The notes under the pieces are model-generated. The model did not search any database. It saw only the letters and a list, made by a program, of their open reading frames with translations, and was not told the DNA's origin. A stretch of DNA of 64,000 nt, from positions 1 to 64,000 of the forward strand of contig JAQICA010000028.1 in assembly GCA_027858775.1 (NCBI GenBank). The letters run 5' to 3'. Shown here one piece after another: positions 56,962 to 64,000 of this stretch (within the stretch, counting starts at the first letter, position 1; each line of letters opens with the position of its first letter). The position numbers were made by a program, and so were the translations under genes. Source of the stretch: Salinivirgaceae bacterium (GTDB lineage: Bacteria; Bacteroidota; Bacteroidia; Bacteroidales; Salinivirgaceae).

Positions 56962-57480
56962 ATGACTCAAAAAAGCGATAAATACATGAATCCATACCTT
57001 GCCGGGGTATTGCTTGGATTGTTGCTGCTTGCTACCTTTTATATTTCGGGACACGGACTGGGTGCAAGTGGCGCTGTAAAAGAATTTACGGCTTCAGCTG
57101 TGCATCAGATAGCTCCTAATCATACCGATGGGCATGCTTTCTATTCGAAGTATACCGGCGAAGGGAAATCGATGTGGGATTCCTGGATTGTATACATGTT
57201 TCTTGGAATGATTGCAGGAGGATTCATCTCCGGCTTGACCTCGAAACGCCTGGGCTTTAAAATTGAACGTGGTCCACGTATTAGTAGTGGGAGCAGACTT
57301 GCTTTTGCCCTTTTGGGGGGTGTGCTTTTTGGAATCGGTTCGCAATTAGCCAAAGGATGTACTAGTGGAGCTGCATTGAGTGGTATGGCAACGCTTTCAG
57401 CGAGCGGCTTTTTAACTATGATTGGGATTTTTGGCGTTGGATTTATAGTATCGGTATTTGTTAAACGAATTTGGAAATAA
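56962..57480 (+). CDS. YeeE/YedE family membrane protein (first half)
   Basis: LGGVLFGIGSQLAKGCTSGAALSGMATLSASGFLTMIGIFGVGF. Confidence 0.9.
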   Translation: MTQKSDKYMNPYLAGVLLGLLLLATFYISGHGLGASGAVKEFTASAVHQIAPNHTDGHAFYSKYTGEGKSMWDSWIVYMFLGMIAGGFISGLTSKRLGFKIERGPRISSGSRLAFALLGGVLFGIGSQLAKGCTSGAALSGMATLSASGFLTMIGIFGVGFIVSVFVKRIWK

Positions 57481-57491
57481 AAAATATAAGT

Positions 57492-58712
57492 ATGGGACCT
57501 TTAATACCTTACGGAATAATTAGTCCGGAATGGACAATGGTACTAATCTTTTTTATTGGATTGGGCTTTGGAGCCATTTTGGAACAGGCCGGTTTTTCGT
57601 CGTCAAGAAAATTGGTTGGAACCTTTTTTGGATACGACTTTGTCGTGCTGAAAGTTTTTTTCACCGCCGCTATTGTCGCAATTGTAGGCGTAGTTTTTAT
57701 GGATTTCTTTGGAGTACTCGACACATCGGTCATATTTGTCCATTCGAACTTTCTTACTGCAACGTTGGTAGGTGGGGCAATTATGGGCGTTGGATTTTTA
57801 TTTGGCGGATTTTGCCCCGGAACAAGTGTGGCAGCACTCTCTATTGGGAAAATCGACGCGATGGTCTTTGTAGCCGGATTATTTCTGGGCATTTTTGTTT
57901 ATGGAGAGTTTTTCTCCGTTTTCGAAGGCCTCTTTTCAGGGCGGTACTTCGATAGAGAAACTATTTTTAGTTTAGTAGGACTTTCTAAAGGTGCATTCGT
58001 TTTTTGGCTTATTGTAGCGGCTTTGTTAGCTTTTGCAGTAGCCGGGTACCTGGAAAGTACTGTGCCCGAAGATCGTTGGCAGTTAAATAGCGTTAATTAT
58101 AAGGGGTATGGATTAGAAGTGATTTTACTTCTGGTAGTTGCTTTTATGATACTACTGCTCCCTAAACCCATTAATTCGTATGATGAAATGGATGATGACG
58201 CGCTCTTTAAACAAGCTGTTTCAAAGGAGCATTATGTTAATACCGACGAACTTGCATTTAAGATGGTAAATGAAGTAGATGATATTCAAATTGTTGATGT
58301 GAGGGATGCAGAATCATATAGTCGTTTTCATTTGCCTGGATCGATAAATATTCAATACCAGGAAGTAATAACTCCCGGATGGAAAAATACATTAGACAAG
58401 GAGTTTGAAAAAACAATATTCGTCTCTAACGGTGGTATTTTAGCCGATAAAGCCTGGTTGCTGAGCACACGCCTAGGATATCATAATGTGTATGTTTTGC
58501 ACGGAGGATTAAATCAGTTTGTTGATGATATTTTCCATTCGCCTAAACCTGACAAGGATGCAATACATCAGGAAATTCATGATCAGTATCGATTCCGAAA
58601 ACGCGTAGCTAATCTGTTTCAGAAAGGCGATGAAATTTTCACAAGTGACAATCAGCCTACGCAAAGAAAACCGGTTACTAAGCAAACAGTTTCGGTAAGT
58701 GGAGGCTGTTAA
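57492..58712 (+). CDS. YeeE/YedE family protein fused to a C-terminal rhodanese-like domain, ending SGGC
   Basis: GFLFGGFCPGTSVAALSIGKIDAMVFVAG; rhodanese-like IQIVDVRDAESYSRFHLPGSINI with no Cys in loop VSNGGILAD; ends TVSVSGGC. Confidence 0.9.
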   Translation: MGPLIPYGIISPEWTMVLIFFIGLGFGAILEQAGFSSSRKLVGTFFGYDFVVLKVFFTAAIVAIVGVVFMDFFGVLDTSVIFVHSNFLTATLVGGAIMGVGFLFGGFCPGTSVAALSIGKIDAMVFVAGLFLGIFVYGEFFSVFEGLFSGRYFDRETIFSLVGLSKGAFVFWLIVAALLAFAVAGYLESTVPEDRWQLNSVNYKGYGLEVILLLVVAFMILLLPKPINSYDEMDDDALFKQAVSKEHYVNTDELAFKMVNEVDDIQIVDVRDAESYSRFHLPGSINIQYQEVITPGWKNTLDKEFEKTIFVSNGGILADKAWLLSTRLGYHNVYVLHGGLNQFVDDIFHSPKPDKDAIHQEIHDQYRFRKRVANLFQKGDEIFTSDNQPTQRKPVTKQTVSVSGGC

Positions 58713-58736
58713 TATTTAATTCTAAAAAGCACTTTT

Positions 58737-59318
58737 ATGAATACATTCAGGAGTTTCGTTCTTATCATGTTCTCACTTATCTTAATCGGAGGATTAGTGC
58801 GCGCATTTATTCCTGCCGATTACGAGAAAACCGCAAAGGCAACCCTGCAAAATGATGTCGATCAACAGAAGTTACAATATCTTCAGTTGTATCGTATTTT
58901 GCAAAGCGGCCATATTGAATCGTTTCAACTGATCGATTTACGATCGGCCGATCAATTTGAAAAAAATCATTTGCGCGGAGCAATTAATATACCTTTCAAT
59001 AAGCTAATGGTACGCGAATCCATCAAAAAACTCGATCGCAAGCCAATTCTCTTGTATGGAGCCAACGAGGCTGATGCCGCCATGGGAACTCTGTTACTAA
59101 CGCAAATGGGAGTTGAGGATGTTCGTTACATTCCGGGACGATTCAGTACCATTTATGATTATGTTGTGAAAGACTTCGACCCTGTTCATGCTTTTTATAG
59201 CGAAGATAAAATTAAGCACTGTTTTAATAATTATTTTAGCGCATCTGCCGGGGAAGGCGAACAACAAAAGGTGAAAAAGGAGAAGGTTGCTGTGATTGCG
59301 ACGCCCGGTGGGTGTTAG
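58737..59318 (+). CDS. Membrane-anchored rhodanese-like protein lacking the loop Cys, ending PGGC
   Basis: N-terminal TM; FQLIDLRSADQFEKNHLRGAINIPFNKL; loop LLYGANEADAAM; ends VAVIATPGGC. Confidence 0.88.
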   Translation: MNTFRSFVLIMFSLILIGGLVRAFIPADYEKTAKATLQNDVDQQKLQYLQLYRILQSGHIESFQLIDLRSADQFEKNHLRGAINIPFNKLMVRESIKKLDRKPILLYGANEADAAMGTLLLTQMGVEDVRYIPGRFSTIYDYVVKDFDPVHAFYSEDKIKHCFNNYFSASAGEGEQQKVKKEKVAVIATPGGC

Positions 59319-59459
59319 TGTAAATTAATACGCCAATGGCGACTCATGATTTTTGGCTGTTGGTTGACACGCTATTATGTGTCCTTTAATGGACTAAAAG
59401 AGAATCATCGGCGTACGGCAAAAGAAGAATTTAACCTAATTTTTGATGAGCGCCTCAAG

Positions 59460-59508
59460 CAAACAGGCTGCGGTTTCGTTTTAAGCGAAACCGCAGCCTG
59501 TTTGTTAT
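59460..59508 (+). terminator. Strong bidirectional-looking terminator after the sulfur operon
   Basis: AAACAGGCTGCGGTTTCG (59461-59478) / CGAAACCGCAGCCTGTTT (59486-59503), 18-bp perfect stem. Confidence 0.9.
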
Positions 59509-59603
59509 TTAGATGTATTTGTTTCAAGTCATTGAATATGACTTGATGTACAAGATGATAAAGGAATATGCTTTAATCAGCGGTATTTCAATAACAGGAT
59601 GTT

Positions 59604-60179
59604 TTATTGAGCTAATCGGCCATCCAATTCTAATTGATCGGCGATAGTGCACATTCCTTCTATCGTTAAGGAAATTAATTCCGGAAGTTCCATGTCTAAC
59701 ATTTCTGCTCCCCGCTCAATAATTGACCGATCGATTTTGGCTGCAAAGCGTTTATCGTTCCATTTTTTCTTCACAGACTTCGGCTTCATGTCTAAAATGC
59801 TTTTCGACGGTCGAACCAATGCAGAAGTTGTGACCAGGCCTGTAAGTTCGTCAATTGCATAAAGCGTCTTCTCCATCAGGTTCTCCGGTTTCACATCCGT
59901 GCAAATATCCCATGCGTGACTCATTACAGCACGAATATCCTCTTCAGGCCAACTATGTTCCTCCAGAATTTTCTTCGTCATGGTGCAATGCTGATCGGGA
60001 TATTTCTCATAATCCAAATCGTGGATAAGCCCAATTATACCCCACTTCTCCTCATTTTCATTAAAATGACGAGCAAATCGACGCATTGTGGCCTCAACAG
60101 CCAGGGCGTGCTTAATAAGTCCTGGAGTTTTGTTATACGTTTTTAAAAGTTCAAAAGCTTGCTGGCGTGTAGGTTGCAT
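59604..60179 (-). CDS. HD superfamily hydrolase
   Basis: IKHALAVEATMRRFA...GLIHDLDYEKYPDQH...VMSHAWD. Confidence 0.9.
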   Translation of the reverse strand: MQPTRQQAFELLKTYNKTPGLIKHALAVEATMRRFARHFNENEEKWGIIGLIHDLDYEKYPDQHCTMTKKILEEHSWPEEDIRAVMSHAWDICTDVKPENLMEKTLYAIDELTGLVTTSALVRPSKSILDMKPKSVKKKWNDKRFAAKIDRSIIERGAEMLDMELPELISLTIEGMCTIADQLELDGRLAQ

Positions 60180-60223
60180 AATGTGTTTTTTATATGTGAT
60201 AGGATAAAATTACCAATAATTCT

Positions 60224-61531
60224 TTAGATATGATAGTTGCTCGTAGGATTATCGGCCAACCGAATCAGGTAAAAGTAGAGCCAAATATTAAACACAACAC
60301 CTGTTAGACTGAAAAGCCCGATGGTGATCAATACATTGTCGAAAAAAACTATTCCCGCAGTAATTGCAGCAAAGCGGGCTATAAGCAAAGCTAGTTGGTA
60401 AAAAGCGCCCCATTTTTGATGGTTAAGCATGGTAAGCAATCCGGTAAATGGGTTATTAATAAAGCTTAAAAAATAGAATGGGATGAGAACTTGCGCCATG
60501 TGGCCGGTCGACGTATAGGCTTCGCTTAAAACAAATTCAAATAGCCATGGTGCTGTAAATAGTACCAATGAAAAAGGGACTACAGCCATCCGGAACATAT
60601 TGCGATACATCCGATGGACAAAGGCTTTTAGATCGCGCCCGGTATGCATAATTTCGGAGGTTTCACGATAAAAAACCTGACTAACCGATTGGGAAATCAT
60701 GCCCATTGGAGTATTGACTATTTTATTGGCCATTCCAAAATCGCCACTCGTTCCGGCACCATAATATCGTGTGAGCAGGAATACAGGCAATTGGCTCGAT
60801 AAATTATTAATGAAGCTGATAACCGTGTTGTACAGCGGCATATCTTTGTAGCGCCGTATAAGAATAGTCAGATCAGCCCGATTGAATACAAAACATGCGG
60901 GGTCGCTCTTTATTATTAAAATGAGTAACAGCAATGTGCTGACGCCCTGACCAATAATTAGTCCCCACAACAAGCCATCGGCAGTGTACCCTGCTAAACC
61001 AAAAATTGATTGTCCGGCAACTAACAACAGTCCTTTGCTGATGCGCCCATAAGTCATGTAGGTATAGCGCTGCAACCGATTGAGGTAATACATATAGGTT
61101 TCGGACAGTCCCAAAAACAGTGTGCTAACAGGAACAAACCAAATCCACTTTAATAAACTATCGTTATCAACTAATTGGTGCAACAAGGGTTGCGTGATGA
61201 AAATTAGTAAAAATAGCGCTAACGAAACAATAACGCTTATGGCAGTATTGATAAATAAAAGTGCTCGGGCATCGCTCTCCTTCTTAGGCAATAACAGTGC
61301 AAAATGATACTGAAGATTGGCAATTATCTGCGTAAGCAAAATGAGGCTTGAATAGATGAAATAGACATCGAAAATTGTTTTGGGATAGATGCGCGTAAGT
61401 AGCGGAAAAATAAGAATTGGCAACGCCTGACCAATTACCGTTCCGCTAAAAAGGTTCCCTACACTGCGCCAAAATGGATCAGCGAGGGTTACCTTTAGTT
61501 GGTGTTTTAGCTTTTTCAGAATGCTATTCAT
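60224..61531 (-). CDS. Polysaccharide flippase/Wzx-like membrane protein
   Basis: Many TM segments; LFSGTVIGQALPILIFPLLTRIYPKTIFDVYFIY and GMANKIVNTPMGMISQSVSQVFYRETSE. Confidence 0.85.
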   Translation of the reverse strand: MNSILKKLKHQLKVTLADPFWRSVGNLFSGTVIGQALPILIFPLLTRIYPKTIFDVYFIYSSLILLTQIIANLQYHFALLLPKKESDARALLFINTAISVIVSLALFLLIFITQPLLHQLVDNDSLLKWIWFVPVSTLFLGLSETYMYYLNRLQRYTYMTYGRISKGLLLVAGQSIFGLAGYTADGLLWGLIIGQGVSTLLLLILIIKSDPACFVFNRADLTILIRRYKDMPLYNTVISFINNLSSQLPVFLLTRYYGAGTSGDFGMANKIVNTPMGMISQSVSQVFYRETSEIMHTGRDLKAFVHRMYRNMFRMAVVPFSLVLFTAPWLFEFVLSEAYTSTGHMAQVLIPFYFLSFINNPFTGLLTMLNHQKWGAFYQLALLIARFAAITAGIVFFDNVLITIGLFSLTGVVFNIWLYFYLIRLADNPTSNYHI

Positions 61532-61783
61532 GACGACGAAATTACTATAAATTGGCGGAAATAGGTGAGGAGGGGGCTAAATTTAATGCCTGAAGCACCG
61601 ACGGAGGTTGGTGGTGATGGTTGGTTTGTTCGTGTGATTGGTGAATTCTTATTGGTGTTTAATGACTGCTCATGAAAACGTCCCATCTGACGTTCTTCTG
61701 CAAAAAGCTAAACATTTACAGCGAAAAAGGGTTGTGTTTTCTGGCACAGCTGTTATTGTTGAGCTCGGGTTTAAGAAAAAAGT

Positions 61784-62401
61784 ATGGATGAACTATTAAA
61801 TTACATTAGTATTGGCGGATCGTTTGCATTGGCCATCTCGGGCGCCTTAAAGGCCATGGACAAAAAGTTCGATCCGTTTGGGGTGCTTATTATTGCATTT
61901 GTAACTGCTGTAGGTGGTGGAACTATGCGGGATGTACTACTGACCGATAAATCGGTTTTCTGGCTTAATGAAACTCCGTATATTTATTTCATTATTGCAG
62001 GAGCGTTAATTGCTTTAATTTTTCAACACAAACTAGCATTTTTCCACAAAACACTTATGGCTTTCGACGCTATTGGCCTTGCGCTTTACACCATAATTGG
62101 TGTGCAAATAGGCATCGATTACGGACTGGATTTTATCAATTGCATTATTCTGGGTACGTTAACGGGAGCATTTGGTGGTGTGCTACGCGATATTTTGGTT
62201 AATGAAATTCCTGTGATTTTTCACAAAGAAATTTATGCGACGGTTAGTATTGCAGGTGGACTGCTCTACTACGCACTTTACCAGTTGGGTGTTTCGAACC
62301 CGCTTTTGCAAATAATTCCAATTGTAGGCATGATTGTAGCCCGTTCGCTGATTATGTATTTTAATGTTTCGTTTCCATCCATTTACAAGGAGAAAGAATG
62401 A
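61784..62401 (+). CDS. TRIC-family (UPF0126/YicG-like) membrane protein
   Basis: ISGALKAMDKKFDPFGVLIIAFVTAVGGGTMRDVLL and GTLTGAFGGVLRDILVNEIP repeats. Confidence 0.92.
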   Translation: MDELLNYISIGGSFALAISGALKAMDKKFDPFGVLIIAFVTAVGGGTMRDVLLTDKSVFWLNETPYIYFIIAGALIALIFQHKLAFFHKTLMAFDAIGLALYTIIGVQIGIDYGLDFINCIILGTLTGAFGGVLRDILVNEIPVIFHKEIYATVSIAGGLLYYALYQLGVSNPLLQIIPIVGMIVARSLIMYFNVSFPSIYKEKE

Positions 62402-62416
62402 AGCCGGAGCAGCATA

Positions 62417-62977
62417 CTACAATAAAATAAGTATGGCAATAGCGCCAACACCTATTCCTGCTCCAAAAACCACAATCTTATCGGCCAATCCGTTCCACCA
62501 AATCCATCGAGTTTCTTTACGCAAGTTTTTTACCAAATTGCTTAGCGCATCGACTTTCTGCGAAAGTGCCCGGTTATTTGTAGCAAGAGTTTCGTTGTTC
62601 TGTTTAAGCTCCAACAGTGTTCGGTCGATATCGGCAATAATGCCCGTCATATTTTGGTTAAGAAAGCCGCTATCGGCCTCCATGCGCAGAACAACTTTCC
62701 CCAGCGTTTCCTCAATAGCCGTCAGCTCTCTAAGCAATTTGTTCCTGTTGGTGAGCAACTGGTTGTAAATGCGTTTGATCTGCCCCAATTCATCTAGCTG
62801 TCTATTGAGCTTATGAGCCCGGGCGCTGCTAATGATGTAGGCCGTATCGGCTTCAATTACAACGGTTGATCCTCGGGAGGCCTTTATTTTATCGTCGTTG
62901 GAATGGAACGTTACCGTTTGCGCATTTGCCGAAAGGCAGAACCCCAAAAATACGAGAAATAGTGTTGCGATTTTCAT
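62417..62977 (-). CDS. Exported coiled-coil hypothetical protein with C-terminal TM
   Basis: Signal peptide MKIATLFLVFLGFCLSANAQ; heptad-like middle; C-terminal TM. Confidence 0.65.
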   Translation of the reverse strand: MKIATLFLVFLGFCLSANAQTVTFHSNDDKIKASRGSTVVIEADTAYIISSARAHKLNRQLDELGQIKRIYNQLLTNRNKLLRELTAIEETLGKVVLRMEADSGFLNQNMTGIIADIDRTLLELKQNNETLATNNRALSQKVDALSNLVKNLRKETRWIWWNGLADKIVVFGAGIGVGAIAILILL

Positions 62978-63000
62978 GTTGATTGTTTTGAAGCAATAGC

Positions 63001-63357
63001 CTAAAACCGAAACGTGTCAGTTTCGGTTGTGTCGAGAGGTATTTGCATTTGCTGTTCGTTAATGAGTGTATGCAAGGCATCTTGCAGTTTTAGAATGCTG
63101 TATTTATTTTTCTGCATAATGGAATCGAGGTTGTAACTAAATTGGACAAGCCTGCTTTGAGTCGTTTTCAATTGATTGTAAATGCCGTTGTACGCCTTTT
63201 GCAGAGAATCGTATCGGTATTGAATCGATTCTACGGCATCAATTTCTTTTTGCAGTTGTCTTGCGTGCTGCCGGCTCATATTGCCCGAAACCATTATGGC
63301 AATTATCAGCCCTGCTCCAAGCACTATTAGCGCTAGCTTCATGTATTTATCAGTCAT
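63001..63357 (-). CDS. Small membrane-anchored coiled-coil hypothetical protein
   Basis: N-terminal TM LALIVLGAGLIIAIMVSG, coiled coil. Confidence 0.6.
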   Translation of the reverse strand: MTDKYMKLALIVLGAGLIIAIMVSGNMSRQHARQLQKEIDAVESIQYRYDSLQKAYNGIYNQLKTTQSRLVQFSYNLDSIMQKNKYSILKLQDALHTLINEQQMQIPLDTTETDTFRF

Positions 63358-63389
63358 TGCCTATTTTTGTTTATCTGAAGGCAAACATA

Positions 63390-63984
63390 CTAATTTTCGG
63401 GCAATTCCTCCAATGCCTCCCGTATTTGATCGTTATTGAGTCCCTTCATCTTCTCTATAATTTTATTATGATCATCGATTAAGTAAAACGATGGAAAAAA
63501 CACGCACATTGAACAGGGTATTTGCATAGCCATACTTATCCCATAAGTTTTTAAATGTGATGGCTTCCTTTTCTTTCGCGTGCCTGGTTTGCCAAACATC
63601 GTAGGTTTTATCTGTAAATACTGCAATGAATTCTACCCGGGAGTCATGTTTTTTATGAAGTTCGACCAGTCCGGAAATGGGCCGAACAGAAAAAAAACAG
63701 CCGGTTCCTAAAAACGCCACCAATCGCATTTTATTTTGCGACGAGAATAGTAACTCTTTATTGCCGGATTCATTTCATAATGAGAAGTTTTCTACTTGAC
63801 TCCCCTTGTTGAGTGTGCCTTGTGCTGTTGGATGAGAGTACGCATCAATGCGTTGTGCATAGATGTTTTCTGTTATTGCAGAAGGGATTTTTTCTGACAG
63901 TTTTTGCACTCGTTTGAAACGCACTTGTTCTTTTATTTGATCGGGGAAATAAATTGCGGGCAATTTATCAAGGTGCTGCTCCAT
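63390..63984 (-). pseudogene. Disrupted TlpA/thioredoxin-like gene (in-frame TGA plus T-run frameshift)
   Basis: Three fragments read as one protein: ...KGSQVENFSL*NESGNKELLFSSQNKMRLVAFLGTGCFFSVRPISGLVELHKKH... WDKYGYANTLFNVRVF/FPSFYLIDDHNKIIEKMKGLNNDQIREALEELPEN. Confidence 0.7.
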
Positions 63985-64000
63985 AATTTTAAATTTTTTC

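Noticed and set aside
57530-57955. 141 aa + ORF inside the second YeeE gene
   Set aside because: Trp/Arg-rich out-of-frame shadow of a well supported membrane protein.
59346-59546. 66 aa + ORF
   Set aside because: Runs through the 18-bp terminator hairpin at 59461-59503; no plausible protein character.
1-64000. TGA recoding (two in-frame TGAs at 2680 and about 63775)
   Set aside because: Some clearly intact genes here end normally in TGA (for example the TRIC-family gene at 62401), so genome-wide recoding is not supported; local disruption is the simpler reading.
1-64000. CRISPR array
   Set aside because: No regularly spaced identical repeats with unique spacers were seen.

Overview
The window is a Bacteroidetes-type chromosome segment. 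Support comes from a gld/por type IX secretion (T9SS) core, a TonB/PorV-type operon, and a TTTG-N19-TAnnTTTG promoter in front of a tRNA-Leu. Roughly 1-13 kb is accessory: an edge-truncated membrane-protein CDS missing from the ORF track, a PD-(D/E)XK-like gene followed by an in-frame methylase-like C-terminal tail, a HigB/HigA/SecB-like toxin-antitoxin-chaperone module, an AbiEi/AbiEii module with a 13-bp inverted-repeat candidate operator, recurrent covarying hairpin repeats bounding these modules, a 156-bp MITE-like element with 13-bp TIRs and a CTAA duplication, a tandem adenylate kinase with a degenerate second half, an orphan HydE, and a Y1/RAYT-like transposase whose expected catalytic Tyr appears to be Phe. 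About 13-52 kb is mostly core: glyS, nadB, tRNA-Leu, dCMP deaminase, ctpA-like protease, TonB receptor/large secreted protein/PorV-like trio, greA, HIT, gltX, PBP1A, topA, degenerate arginase-like protein, porP-gldKLMN, manC-like. About 53.5-59.5 kb is the most interesting part: an octaheme tetrathionate-reductase-family cytochrome, a cytochrome b, two YeeE/YedE transporters and three rhodanese-domain proteins. All three rhodanese-domain proteins end in Gly-Gly-Cys, and two of them have apparently lost the canonical rhodanese catalytic Cys. I suggest this as a candidate undescribed sulfur-handling system with C-terminal cysteine arms. The right edge carries an HD protein, a flippase, a TRIC-family channel, small coiled-coil proteins and a doubly disrupted TlpA-like gene. 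All product calls are from reading translated sequence; no database search was run.
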